Positions 10,101-23,179 of a stretch of DNA of 64,000 nucleotides are shown piece by piece. Position 1 is the first letter of the stretch. Every line of letters starts with the position of its first letter. The notes beneath the pieces were generated by a model. It was given only the letters and a program-made list of their open reading frames with translations. It was not told the DNA's origin and did not search any database. The position numbers and the translations under genes were made by a program. Source of the stretch: Blasia pusilla (taxonomy: Eukaryota > Marchantiophyta > Marchantiopsida > Blasiales); assembly GCA_050084515.1 (NCBI GenBank), contig CM114272.1:54250001-54314000 (forward strand), read 5' to 3'.

Positions 10101-11900
10101 ATGTTCACAAGGTCAAACTTCACTTCCCCGCCCCCACTCCTCAATGCCACGTCTAAGAACTTTAATCCACTCATCCATAGAATCCATCATAACTACCAAG
10201 ATGATTATCACCAGCATCATCTTCCCTCCCTCCCACACCACAAACGGTATATCCACCGGTAGGGAGGGATTACATTTTTCGATGACTTGGGGAGTGGAGG
10301 CCGATATAGTTCCGCTTTCCCCAACAGCCCACTGGGTCACCAGGTCGTCGAATAAGATGCCCTCGTTCGATGGTCGGAATCGCGGTGGGCCGGCTCTCGG
10401 GAATTGGAGCTCGAATTGAAAAGTTTGGCGGTTGAAGATGCGATGCGCAGCGGACCGAATGCTTCGACGGGGAGTTTTGCTTGTGGTCATCGTGCAGAAA
10501 TACTTTGGTCGACTCCGGAATCCACAGGCCATACACGATCGAATTTCATAGAAGCTTCATGGGCATCGCTCGGGCTCCAATCTCATCGGCGCAGGTTCCG
10601 ATTTCGATTCGCGGAATTGGTCATCCTGTGCAGGCGATTTTGCCGATGTCACAGGTCCGCTGCTTCTCGGAACTAGGCAGTCCTCGACCCGACGCAATCG
10701 TCGACCGTTTTCATGTTCCGAAGCGTCGACTTCGATCCACGGGACTTTCGCACTGCTCCAAATAGTCACGAAGTGGCTCACAAGCATCGTGAATCGGCGT
10801 CGATCTAAGTATCCTGTGCGTTGGACGGCGAAATGCTCAGTCTACGTGTGCCCACGCCCATGGGAATCCTTGAAGATCTGAATGTGCGCACGTTGGCGAT
10901 CCGCGCGGAAGACGGGCACAAGTAACTGTCAGTCGGACACGGAATTGCATTGCCATCAGGCGAACTGATCCACATCTTTCCTCTGCAAGGCAGAAGACGG
11001 TAAAGGCGAATGACACCTACAAGTTCGAATCAAATCAAGGAGAGCCTCGGACGAGCGGAAAGCAACCAGAGTGAATTACCACATTGCTCTGCTCCTGCGA
11101 GTCAGAGGTTCATTATAAGTTTGATCAAAATCATAGCTGAATTTGCTGAAACGAGCCCATGGAGAGATTGGCTGAAATTGGGCTCGGTGACCCGTCAATC
11201 GGCACAAAACACATTGTTTCATGTGAAGTACAGCTGAAGACCTATCTCATTCTACAAAACGTAATTGACTCCATTTTATCAAGTGTAACATACAAATAGT
11301 ATACAGCCGATCGTAGATGCATGCCTTTCCAGACTACTGAGGAATTTCTTCAGACGTGCCAGTAGAAGATGAACATCGCACGCACTGGGATGAATCCCAG
11401 TCTGATCCGTCCCCGAGTTTCGCGTGCACTCCCCAGGAGATTCTACATCGACGTACTTGAAAGACGCGAATGCACCCTACTTGACACTCGTCTGTCGCAT
11501 GAACCCGGTTCTGAAAGAGGCATACATTTGAACCGCAGCTCCTGTCCTGGAAGATCGTCACCAAAGCGAGCCCACCTAATCTGTGCCTCACATATGTCGT
11601 AAGGCTGTAGAAAGAGTCCCGGTTTCCGAGAGAATCGGTAAGACTGTAGAAACAGGACCGCATTTCGGAGTGATTACTCTAGTGTATAAACTCATGGTAA
11701 TCTCATTCAAGAATCTAGATCCGATCTCCCTCAAGAAATCGATGAGAAAAATCACCGCAACGGATTGAGGGCTGGCTACTGCTCATTCGACTGGATTTTC
11801 TTCAGTGGATCCACCTTGCGTTGGAAGTAGCCAGCCAAGAGATGAAGTCCTAGATGGGTGCCATGTTATCAAATACGCTGCCTGAAAGGGAGCATTTTCT
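10101..11900. other. GC-richer unique region without an assignable gene
   Basis: Composition changes sharply here to CpG-containing unique DNA. A 139-codon minus-strand frame with ATG (10113-10532) is open but has no recognisable motif and overlaps other open frames of similar length, so I do not call it a gene. The region lies downstream of the minus-strand gene at 11909-12950 and may hold its 3' UTR. Confidence 0.4.
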
Positions 11901-11908
11901 GGGCACGA

Positions 11909-12950
11909 TCAAGTGACAACATACAGAGGACCAGAAGGCGTTCTATTACCAGCGCCACCGCCACCGCCAGGCTTTTTCAACGGCACGTAGGGCGATTCAT
12001 ACAACCCCTCTCTGCAAGGAGTCGTAGAGCCACTAAGAGGCCCCGAGACTGGACGACCTGCTCGGGTAGCAGGCACGTAAGGGATGCCATCGCTGTACAC
12101 AGGGCCTGAGTTAGCCCTCCTGGTCGATGGTTTTCTGTGGGATGAAACAGTGGAAGACGTGGGTGTGACAGTAGCTCTCGTTTTGGCCTTGAACAAATGG
12201 TGCAAGGGTGTGCTGCAGTTGCTGCGGACGAAGTTGTGGCCTAGATCAAAATCCATGGCATTGCTCTTCTTGAATCGTTTCCAAAACAGCAGCTTCTTCC
12301 ATGATTTGGAGGACTTGAACGGGTCTGGCAGTCGTCTGTCCCGGTGCTGGGGATATATTGTTTCTAGATCCTCCATAAAGGGATTGTGACGTCGTGCGCT
12401 GTGTGACCGGGATGTCCGTGGTTCTTTAGTACCTTGTGTCACAGCATTAGCAGATATGGAGAGTTGAGTAGCTGCGTGTAGCCGGGCCTCTGCAAGCACC
12501 TGCGTGAAATAGATAACACAGTTGCAATGAAAGAAACTTTAAAATCGATGGACACTGCACATTATTCTCCTCACAATGCTCGTGACAACAATTTGATTGC
12601 CTGAGATGAGGTAATGGCGGCAGTACATCAGAAAATGAATTGCCATTGCTTCAGCTCACAGCACGAATTTGATCAACACCGAGGAGGACCAGAGGTAACG
12701 TAGCCTTGGCAGCCTTTAAAAGCGCTCAATCCCCCAAGGACAATTGAACCGTGAGTACAGATCTTGCCCTCTTGACAGAAAAAAAGAGTTCCAACCATTA
12801 CCAGACCTGCGCATAGTCATTTTCCGGATCGAACACCAGCGTGTCAAAATAGCTACCGTTGTCGAAGTCATTGTTGACAACGGATTTAGATGGTGGAGCT
12901 GATATCGTGAAGTCATGAATCGTGATGACTGTGTTTGGCCTGATGAACAT
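11909..12950 (-). CDS. Two-exon (or longer) plant gene of unknown function, basic protein with SGP motifs
   Basis: Exon A runs 12950-12807 (48 codons if the ATG at 12950 is used) and ends DTLVFDPENDYAQ before a GT donor at 12806. Exon B runs 12499-11909, after an AG acceptor at 12501-12500, and begins VLAEARLHAATQLSISANAV; the join is phase 0 and gives about 244 residues. Seen in the protein: an acidic N-terminal part, a helical VLAEARLHAATQLS segment, a basic aromatic patch (SWKKLLFWKRFKKS), and a C-terminal half with repeated SGP motifs (SGPVYSDGIPYVP, SGPLSGSTTPCREG, SGPLYVVT at the very end) and a glycine run. The continuity of the splice join and motif style argue for a real host gene. 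An in-frame TGA lies just before the ATG, so either this is the start or an acceptor within exon A (for instance atatcag near 12900) joins it to upstream exons. No enzyme motif is visible; the basic patch could bind membranes or a partner, but that is a guess. Confidence 0.6.
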
Positions 12951-13458
12951 TCATGTTATCAGAAGAGAATTCGAGAAAATCTTTCGACGCACCAGAAAAT
13001 CTATGGCTCCAACAAGTCAAAATATCCAGTTCAAAGAAAGCACTCGCTTGCTCGATATGCACTTCCATTCCAGTTGCAATCCCAGAAATAGTACAATAAG
13101 CTAAGCCTCTGGATTTCCAAGGTAGAGAGGTCTTAACAGGATGACGAGAAAGAGGCTCTTACTTGTGGCTTACGGGTGGGAAGAAATCTTTGATAGGAGG
13201 TGGCGTTTCACGCGAATGCTTCGACTTCCTGGAGACTGGGTCAACCCACCAAACCCAACGAAAGTGCTGAGGTTAATCCAGTCGGAAAGTGATCCATGAC
13301 TGTCGGGCTGGGTTACCGCAAGGGAAGTTACAAGAAATGCGGAGCAGTAGGAAAAAATCCATTTCTTCCCTTCAATCCAATGATCGCAATCTCACTCACA
13401 CATTGTAGTCCTCAGCGTTCCTATCAAATTCTATACCAAGATGCAGGGCATACAAAAC

Positions 13459-14850
13459 TCAGCCTGGTGACGAAAGACAAGAAACCAAACGGACACCAAA
13501 CGTGCGAGAGATGTGGGAGAACTCACAATAGCCCCAGAGAAATGAGCCAAAAAGTAATGTTGTAGACAAAGCCAGCGCTCCAACGATCAGTGGGGAAACT
13601 CGCAAAAGAACGTAGTGCCAATTTCCCCCATTCACTCCTCCGAAGCCGGTCTTCGATAGCAGCCTTCGGACGATCATGCGTAAACGCAGCCGATCCCATA
13701 TCCCTTGGTCACCCACGCCCCTCCAATTTCTGCGAGCATGATAGCAGAATAAATACTAGTATCCCCCGTCCCCGTCCCCGCCCAAATCCGAATTCTAAGC
13801 ACGAACATGTCATCGATACTATCCCCACCGTACGAATCCCCAAAGCTTTCTCGAAGGTACCATTGCAATTCTTCTTTAACTCCCAAAAATTGCTGGCCGG
13901 TTACTATGGTACATCTCCACTACGCATGAATCGTAAGCATCCAGAAGCACAGCAGCTGTACTGCTCAGAGCCCTACGACTAGGAGAACTCAAATCAAACC
14001 AAGGTAATAATACCCCTAGTATCATGCTGTAAATGCCTATAGCTAGCTTTCCAGTCGATCGCAGTTTGGGGCCCCACAAGACAGAAAGACATAATCAAAA
14101 CCTCCAAGAGTCTCGAGGCGGCGAATGTAAACTTTAAGGTCTGGGTTGCTGGCAAACCTGAACGGCATGGCCGCCTCGGCGATATGACTGAAATCTTCAA
14201 GCGTTTTCCCCAGAAAATCGTGGGCTCCACTTTTTTCAACGCACCTGACGACAAGGAAGAACACCGCGCAAAAGAAGTTCAAACCATGAAGAGCATCGTC
14301 TAAGGACTCCCCTCTAACAGCAGCGAGATAACGAGTCCTAGTGCACTGATCGACATTGGTAATGGCCAGGACCCGACGCTACAAGGCCAGTATTACACAC
14401 TACCAACAGCACACGATTCACAGTGAGATCGCACGTGAGGTCCGTGAATCTGTCTTCCTCGTGTGGAAATCACGTTCTTTGATACCATCACCCTCAGGCT
14501 CCGTCCTGGCCTTCGCTAACCACCGAATGTCGAAAGAACTCACGTGTCAAGGGTAGCATTGAGCACCAACATTACTTGGCCAGATTCGTTCGGAAGTTCT
14601 TTACTTCAAAGCCATCAATCCAAGGGACGGATAGCTGGACATTCCAATGATTCCAGAACTCAGGTATCCCTTTAGGCCATTTGCCCGTCTTCAATTCCTT
14701 ACCATTGGCATCTGGCAAAGCCGGTGATAAATGACCAGAGAAGGCACCTTCACCAAGCGCAAACGCGCAGGAGTAATGCAACCTGAGGCTTAGACTACGA
14801 ACTGGATGCTGAAGACGTTTTAAACCCACCACATTATGAGACTTCATCAA
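13459..14850 (-). other. Possible exons of a second minus-strand host gene
   Basis: Three minus-strand frames look more protein-like than chance. 13459-13716 contains a membrane-type segment (SPLIVGALALSTTLLFGSFL) ending in a stop. 14043-14282 contains GKTLEDFSHIAEAAMPFRF and LKVYIRRLETLGGFDYVF. 14572-14850 contains LPDANGKELKTGKWPKGI and PEFWNHWNVQLSV, followed by a plausible donor (aa|gtaatg). I could not join them into one frame with confident splice sites and do not recognise the family. They lie upstream of the gene at 11909-12950 on the same strand and could belong to it or to a neighbour. Confidence 0.25.
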
Positions 14851-17095
14851 CCCGAATCCACGAGGAGAGTGACATGTACTTGCCTAAAATCCACCTTCAG
14901 CTGTCACCAAGAGTTGTAATCTAGTAGTCATCTGTGAAATCCCTGCTTTTCGAAAATCGAAAGGGATGATTGGCGTTCTACTCCCGTGAAGTTCTGTCCG
15001 CATCATCGTAGCAAAAGTATGGAGAGAATGAGATACAATTGAATTCACAAGAAGCAGTGGCACCATCCTGGGACCATCACTGCATTTGCGCGACTGTTGC
15101 TCATTGGCGAATTCTATCTTTCACCCTAACAGGCTATGGCTAGACATGGACTTGATCCACGCGAGGCGACATGAAAGATCGGCGACCATGCGCCATCGTG
15201 CTGTTCGAAACGCTAAGTCTGACGTTCGCCTGCGTTGCGACACCTTTACGGGCCGTGCCGCGGCTAATTTGAGCGATGTGTTAAGGAGTATTTTACACAG
15301 AAGTAGCACGGGCCTTCTTGTTGATCATAATTGGTTCTGAGTGCAAGACAGGACGCATACAGTGAGCGGATCCTCCAGAGTCCAAAAAATTATATATTGC
15401 GGCTTTGATTCGACGCACTTGCACCGAAGACCTCTACAGTGACCAGCGGATGGACAAGCTCGTTGACCGGGAGAAACACGAAGGGCCCCATCGGATTTGG
15501 GAACGATCAGCAACAAAGGCTGTGGGGCCATCGCCTGTTCGGTGACATCCACACTGTCATCACGTATAGATTCCCCATTCCTTTCGTTAGGATTGAGTAG
15601 TGCCACTGGGTGCACTTCTAGCCCTCTCAATTTGCACGCGTTCGCACACTGAAAGAGTAGACTTCTCGAGTCTTGGCTGACAGGAGGCTTGGGGAGACCA
15701 CGCACAGGAGCTTACTTCACTGTCGTAGGAAGCTCATCGAGTTGCAGACCATCGCTACATTCGACAACAGACCACTTCCTGTTGCTGCTACGGGTCCATT
15801 ACCACCATGCTCCAACAGCCAGAATTCGGAAAAGTAAATTGTCACCCGGAGGTAGCGAGATTGACAGAAGTGCAGACCGCAGATTTTCAATCACAATCGA
15901 TACAGTAGAGGTAGTCTTCACCGTCTCTTCATTTGACTAGCAGAAGGTGTTTGGCCTGGGTGGAAGTATTCCGATTTCTCCCAGAAAGCTGAAATGATGA
16001 AAAGCCTACCTCGGACAGTAGCGTTTTTCTCTTCAGAAAAAGATTGAAAATGGCAGCGGTGCGCACATCTCCGACGAGTTCCACACACCATGGATGATTA
16101 CAACGTTGCCAGAAACACGGCTGCGAGGAATACTGATAAAAAAATTGCTCTCTCAGGAACACTCCAGGCTATTTCAGCATTTCTAACTTTTCCTTTGGAC
16201 CCGTAAACCACTGTCAGTAACGGGACTTCTGTCCGATTCCAACCATCCCACCTTCCAATCTCGGCATTGGCCTACCTGTTTGACGACGGGATCCAATTTC
16301 TCAAGCTCTCCGTCCCCTCCCGAAATTCTTCAGTCCTCCGTCTCCACCAGCGAAGCGCCAAACCTGCTGATCCCCCGCGCCGGATCGACAGCTGTCCGAA
16401 GCCTACATTCTCCGTATCGAACCGTATGGGCGCGTTGTGTCTCACCGTGTCTGAGGAAGGACACGATTGAAACAAACCAGCGATGGATGGTGCTTTGCGC
16501 GAATTTTAAATCGTCAGAGGGTGAGAGAATTACAAGGCACGAGTGATCTGATGAGCCCGTGATGAAACTGGCTCGGTTCATGCAAGACGAACTTGACTTT
16601 CCCGCACTGCCACGACATTTGCTTGCCCAGAGTCCGCCTTGATTTCATATCCAAATCATAGGCCATCGCACTGTTCAATGCACTGTCAGTCTGGACCTCC
16701 ACCCCTCCCTAAAGTCGGAAGAGCTCCATGCCGAGCTTCCTTCGTGCCGTTTAGACACACCGTCACGAGTTCTCGCAACGGCGTGGGTCACTGGGGTACG
16801 ACCGACTGGTCGGGGAAATGGAGGGGTAATGGCCAGTTGACGACTGTCCGTAATCTCCCACGCTTTTCCCCTAATCCCCCAGCACGTTCACTTTCGATCG
16901 GCGAGGCATGCATAGTACACGTCCTGCCATGGGGGACCCTACCGGTCGTTTCTGTTCTCGTCAGGTTCCTTTCCGGGACCGGGAAGTTTTCTTCCCGGCA
17001 CTAGTACTTTCCCGACCGTTCGTACATGATTTCTCCAAATTTTCTTAATTCCGGCGGATTGATTTTGATCCCCTATCTTTCGGCTTTTTTCATCA
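14851..17095. other. Unique sequence, no gene assigned
   Basis: Both strands have many open frames of 60-125 codons, as expected at this GC content, but none carries a domain I recognise. Unspliced exons of the neighbouring minus-strand genes could lie here. Confidence 0.4.
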
Positions 17096-17099
17096 TGAG

Positions 17100-17260
17100 T
17101 TTGAGAGAGAGAAATGGAAACTCTCCTCTCGTTGATAAGTAAAATAAAGATGCAGTCCGATAAAAAAAGTGTGATGGAAAACCCATAGGAAGTATAGAAG
17201 AGGGGGATTCAAAGAGTCAAAACTTGAAGGCCACAACAAGGTCAGAAAATTGATAAGAGT
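17100..17260 (-). repeat. 3' end fragment of the second LINE family
   Basis: The reverse complement of about 17120-17245 matches 28545-28660 closely (gttgtggccttca, then ttttgactctttga, then atgggttttccatcac). It is a short dispersed copy of the 3' end of the LINE remnant at 26.9-28.7 kb. Confidence 0.65.
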
Positions 17261-17435
17261 GTACGCGGTCGCATGCACTCGCACCGATTCTCTCCGAACT
17301 TTGGATTTTTTCTTTATTCATTTGCTGAAGGCGCGCGCAATATGTAATAATCGAAGAAGAGCACCCATGCCTTACCCCAATTATGCAGCGGAAATTGTGG
17401 AATTTTTCTTTTTATTGTTTTACTCTAATACCGAA

Positions 17436-17545
17436 TAAATATTTTTTTAATGATACTAGTTAGGCCTTTGCCATGCACGGGTTTTATTAATATTTTTTTA
17501 ATGATACTAGTTAGGCTTTGCCATGCACGGGTTTTATTTATAATT
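17436..17545 (-). repeat. Two tandem Helitron-like 3' termini
   Basis: A unit of about 50 bases (taatgatactagttaggc, then tttgccatgcacgggtttta) occurs twice in a row with one indel. Read on the minus strand each ends in acccgtgcatggcaaa followed by a short tract and CTAGT, the form of many plant Helitron 3' ends. No coding capacity nearby. Confidence 0.4.
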
Positions 17546-19590
17546 TTTATTTAAAAATAATAATTTAAGGTGATAAAGTATTTTTGAAAAATATTTCTTC
17601 ACATATGAAAAAATGAAGGATAATTAAAAAATTGTATCCTCCAATTAATATATATACTAATATAATACCCGTGTTATGCATAGATGAAAATCACCTTTCG
17701 TAGTATAGATTTGTTAATTTAAAGTCAATTCGTGTTATCACGGGAACATACAACAAAGTATATGTGTCATCATATAGACGCCTTCTTCAAATCCCATTCT
17801 CTTTTAATTACATAAATATATTTTTCAATTATGACTTAGAAGAAAAAATATGTTAAAAAATTGGAAAGAATGTTACATAGCACGAATTCCATGCTAGTTT
17901 GCTTTATCTTATTATTTTTTAATCATATTGGTTTTTGGGTACTCTAATTTTAAAAGTACTAATATAAGCACGTGCTATGTATGGATTTATATTGCATCTC
18001 CTAATTAAATTCCACAATTTTCTAGTGTCATTTGAATTAACTTTGAGCAATTTTATTAGCTCATAAAACAAACTATCCCATTGGCTGAAAATTTTAGGGG
18101 TCAAGAGGAGAGGATCTTGCAAAATATAGAAACACTCTCCTATAATATAGAATGAATTTCATTATTGAATGAATTTTCTTAAAAAAAAATTTAATGGATG
18201 TACACTAATAAAAAAACACTACAACACTTCATCATTGTAAATGGAAAAAAAGTATTTTCTTAATGGGTTTAATAAGACAGAAAATAATCATTGCAAAATA
18301 AAGATGGATAGATTTTTTGGGGAAAATGAGTAAAAAATATGTTTGAACATCAAAGTGCGAAACATCCTAAAAGACTTAGTAAGAAAAGACAAACATCAAA
18401 AAATGGATGATGAAAAACATGCAAAGAACTTTTTTCATAGAAAATTGAATTTTGGCAACCACGAGACACACAAATTATCTATGCTATTATTTAAAAAAAT
18501 CCGTAAATGAGAATATAGCAAATATCTGACTAAGTTAGGGGGAAAATAGTCAAATTTTGCTTACGTGATCATAAAGTGATTTGACTCGTATTTTCTTCTT
18601 GCACATGTAATAAGGGGACAATAAAGAAATTACTTTAGACGCATTGGAATTTATCGGTGCCACCTTACTAGCTGTCCCCATCACACACGGGATATCAAAT
18701 TAAAATTCGATACGATTAAAACTACCAGCACAAATAATTATGACACATTGATTATAGTGTCTACATTCATCTCCTTTTAAATCCTTATAATGTATAAAAA
18801 TTATTTTATCCCAGTATACAAAAGTATCTCCAGTTTGTCTTATCCATTTGAAAACCATAATGAATTTGCCCAACTCTTTAAGATAATTCTTATCTTTTTC
18901 TTTTTTAATTATCAAACATAAACTTCTTTCCGAACTGGAAGAATCTAGCTCCAAAATCCTGATAGGTAACCGAAAGAAAATAAAAGACCAAAATAACATT
19001 AAAGAAATCAGAAAACCCGTAGGAATCCACAAAAGTTAATCAATCCAAGCTGATGAAATACATTCGCGGCGAAACTACGAGCCTTTCAGAAGAGGAGAAT
19101 TCCAAACATATTATTCACACATAATTGCTAGGCACAATCTTCTGATTATTTATTGTCCTAGCAAGAATTATTTCCACATGATGATCCCAGCGACCTGGCA
19201 AGTTTTCATTCCAGATAATAAAGAGAGAGGCTACGGCATAAGAACTCCATTTATTAGCCTGATTTCTCTGAGGCTGTCGCGACTTTACTGTCGTAGATCG
19301 TTATCTTCATCGAAATAGGCTCCAAATACTATGGATTTCCAGCTCTTTTCTCGCGGCAGCACACTCTTAACTACCCGAGCGATCATTATCTCAATTATTA
19401 GAGAATGAAGGCCTGTTTCATTGTTCTCAAGAAAATCGCTGGCCCTTCTATTCGACTTTCCTCGAGATTTTGTTCGTATATGGTTCCTCCCTGGTTTAGT
19501 GGGCGATTAGATTTCCGTCGTTTTTCAAATATCTATCTTTACCTCCTTTCCAAGAGATGCGGGAATTTGTATAAGTGAATGCGACAACAA
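17546..19590. other. AT-rich intergenic DNA with Helitron-like termini
   Basis: No gene. Motifs such as aatataatacccgtgttatgc near 17660, and the block 18080-18155 (gtcaagaggagagga, then acactctcctataatatag), resemble the short Helitron-like units at 36.8-37.5 kb. Boundaries cannot be set. Confidence 0.4.
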
Positions 19591-19599
19591 AAAGGAGAT

Positions 19600-20065
19600 G
19601 GTTACAAGGAGAAGAAGATTCATTTTAATACTCAATTGCATGACGGATATCGATTTGTATTTCCTAATCCTACATGTGTATTGGGTTGCAAGGGAGAGGT
19701 TTCACTCGTTCCTTATAAATCACTCAAGAAATGGATTGTCTTTATCTACTGAAAGTTATGGACGGGTCTCCATAACTTTGCAACATGCCCGGACTACTTG
19801 GGTTTTGTAACGAGTTCAAGTTGTGGGAGAAGCCGGTGCTGAAGGTCCCTCTTAGTGGTAGTCATGTCTCTCTCGCGTAACTTACATTATTTCTGTCGTT
19901 GGTGAATTTAGTCTGTAAGAGGTGCCCCTTTTTTTTTCAGGCCAATTGTGACCTTCACGCATTCAAACTTTTGAACCTCTTTTGTATTTCTAATGGATTC
20001 CCCATCACCCTTTTTATTCCAGTTTTCTCTTTCCTCTCTCTTTAGAAAGAATCCTAAGTAGGGAA
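19600..20065 (+). repeat. Decayed 3' end of the second LINE family
   Basis: Similar in order to 28220-28660: a block with ggtctccataactttgcaac, a block with gtagtcatgtctctctcgcg, then gtgaccttcacgcattcaaa and the end around ggattccccatcaccctt. A 70-codon frame retains GRVSITLQHAR, matching SRVSIALQRAQ of the other copy. Confidence 0.55.
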
Positions 20066-23000
20066 TCATTGCTCCCAAAACATTCTTTGGATCCAAAATT
20101 TTCTAAATTTCACCTACTTGCATCACAAAGAAAACCGTTTCTAGATCCCCTAATTGTTACAAAGCCGGATTCATTAGCCACATCTTCTAGGAGTCTTTAG
20201 AGTTCTTATACGGAGGTTACGGTGACTTCCCGTCATGGTTTGACCCGTCCCTCCCTTGACTGGGCCTTTTCATTACGGTTATCCAATCTAGGTCTAGCAA
20301 GCGATTAGAATTTAGAACCCAGTAGCATGTAACGGTTTCAGTTGCGTAGCGTACTACATCCAGAGACCGACGGAGACGTGCAACTGTAAAAGTCCCCGTC
20401 GCAACGATTCGATTCAACAGGTCACAGATTCACGACCGGATTAACCGGCCAGCGCCGGTGAAGAGCACAGGTGCAACCCGTGTTTGTTCCAATCTCGCAC
20501 TGACAACAGCATCGTTTGCGCCGTCTGATGTCACTCCCGGCACTGGGAGTGCTTCTATAAATCCTCAGATACATTCCGTGGAGGACGGCCTTAAATTCCA
20601 GGGCTCCGTAACGCCGGGCAGGGCAGCGCAGAGTTTTTAAAAACTGCCGGGATCGGCTCTGAGGCACTCGGGGCTTTCAAATTTGTAGGACTTAATAAAA
20701 GCGGGCCCAAAAATACGAAAAAGCGGGAAATCAATTGAGAATGAGCTTTCTCACACGTACTGAACTGGATAGCTGACAAGCATTCGTAGCCCTTCAAAGT
20801 CCTGGTACAAGTCACAGTAATGAAGCTATTGCTGTATAGTATATCTGTCTGGCAGGAGGACTAGGATACACGTATGTTCTGCCTTAACGTGTGTCTTAAA
20901 GCTGCCTCTCGATTGTCCTTTCTACTCGACCATTTATGTGGTGTGCCACGCGTCCACATTGGATCCAGTTGGATCGAAGAATAACGATCTCCTTCTTCTC
21001 TCATAGGGAAGAAGGAGAAAAACAATATACAGGAGTCCCAGGACCGCTCTTGCTTTTACAGGGCCGAATAGTGTAAATCTATACTATAATGTGAGGCCCT
21101 AGGGGGGTTATTTAATATGGTAGTTTTTTTCCTTAAAGAATTGAAGCTCCTCCCCAGATAGATGTCTCAACTTCCTTCTTAGAGACAAAACAGCCCAAAA
21201 TATTTGAGGACAAGCTTAACTCCCTCCAGCCACATATTTGAATGTCTTAAATTCAGATTTGATTTAGGTAATAAAAGTAAGGAACTAAAGTAGCCACTCG
21301 GGTTGGGATGAACGTCAAAACAATATTCAAAGTGCTCCATACAACGACACCTCTTAATGCTATTATCTCTAGAAACTGACACTTACGAGCCTGCTTAAGT
21401 GCAAACAAATGCTTGTCTTGAGTTACTTTGGAGAAGGAAGTGGAGGCAGAATAGGGAGAGCTACCATTCTGAGAGACGAGAGAGTGGAATTGCAGCGAAG
21501 CGGTGAAACTACTAGTGAAAGCGTAATAGAGACAGCCTCAAAAGAATTTGCAAGCACTCGTGGTAAGAATTTGGAAGCTCCTTGTGCGTCTCGCCGTAGC
21601 TCATAATTCATTTTGCTTTAGAATTCCTCGCTTGATTATTATGCAGGTCTCCACTTTGCTTTTTGGGCCTAGACTCCACTCGTGGAAGTAAAGGCGAGCG
21701 AGACGCGGACGTTTTTGGACAACAATAGTGTCCGAAAACTGGCTCGTTGTGTCCACGCTCTCTACTTCGCAATTGCCTATTGCCTTTGCTATGATTTTTT
21801 GGGTAAAAAATCACCGAAAAATCCTACGCTAGTGAAGATCGGCTTTGATTTGGGACGTAGCCACCAACCTCTGGTTAATCCTTGGATTTGCTGCTCGCAT
21901 TCTTCCGATTCCGCATCTCTGAAATGGAGCCGCTTCCGTTTCGGCCACCAAGTGGATTCCAGTGGAGCAAGGTTGTACTAATTGAGGCATCTACGATTGG
22001 GCTCTCAATCGATTCACGACTGATAGCATCAATTGCTGCTCTTACACTCCGTTACAAGATCATCCCATCTTCAACATTAATTCCCATGAATTTTTCAGTT
22101 GGACTAGCCACATTTATTTTGCAGTAATGCGGCACAGCGAGCTACGGGCCGAGCGCGATGGGTGCCACCACATCCTAGAACAAACGAGTTCAATCTGAAG
22201 TTGTAAGAATTGGGTGAAAAACTCATTGTCTTCCTTATAGACTTGGTTGGAATGTTGGCTAAGAAATTTCCTGAAAGTAGCCACAAAGGCTATTTGTCTA
22301 CAAAGCTTCGCAAGAGGTCTACTTAAGCTTAAATTAGTCATCGGGGCTCCCCGTGTAGATGAATCCAAACTTACTTATGTCAGATTGGGTAAGAATCATC
22401 TCATTCAGTTTTTTTCACTTGGAGCAAAATTTTTGGGACAAACTCGTCAGATCTAGAGTTCCTGATGGGCATTCTAGAATATTGATCCATGCGTCGTGTT
22501 GCAATCCAAGTAGAAAATGTTCCCGGTTGCACTTATCTTCAGTATTCAGCCACAATTGTTTCCTGAGAGAAATGTGTTTGCTTGTTCAGACTACCCAACC
22601 ATAATCCAATGCATCCGATCAACAACTTCCACATAGTAGTTGCAAAATCCTTCTATTAGTTCCCCCTAATTACTCAGATTTGTTGACTTTATTAAGTTTG
22701 TATGCTTTAAGATTGGGCGCACTACGTGGGGTAGTGGCTATGAAGGCAATTGTATTGTTCATCCTAATTTTTGAAAAAAATCCTTTAGGCCATCTTAACA
22801 TTCTTGAGAAGGGGATTATACAAGATAAAAACAAAGCAAGGGAGTCTAGTAAATATTGAGTCTTATTCAGTCACGTCTTACTTGGTGGCGGTGGGCAAGT
22901 CATCAATTGAGATTCCCCATTTCATGAGCCACTTTTATAGTCATAGTCCCAATTTTTCGCCCCAAGAGCTACACTAATTTTAGAAACCTCAAAGGCTGTG

Positions 23001-23116
23001 GCTGAGAGACAACTCGAATCATTCTCACAAATATCATTAAGGTGTTGGAGGAATGTGATTAGATTTTTAATAGCATGAATCTCCATTGGGATCTCCCCAA
23101 ACTCAACCATTAGAAT

Positions 23117-23119
<3 letters not shown>
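20066..23119. other. No gene assigned
   Basis: Mixed composition, with many frames under 130 codons and no domain. A short inverted repeat (ctccttctt / aagaaggag) sits near 20990-21020. Nothing else stands out. Confidence 0.4.

Positions 23120-23176
<57 letters not shown>
23120..23176. repeat. (GA)n microsatellite
   Basis: About 28 uninterrupted AG dinucleotides. It encodes a false leucine-serine run in the minus-strand frame across it. Confidence 0.98.

Positions 23177-23179
<3 letters not shown>

Noticed and set aside
10113-10532. 139-codon minus-strand frame with ATG
   Set aside because: No domain, no splice context, and a low-complexity hydrophobic run (MMLVIIILVVMM). Frames of this length are expected by chance in GC-richer DNA.
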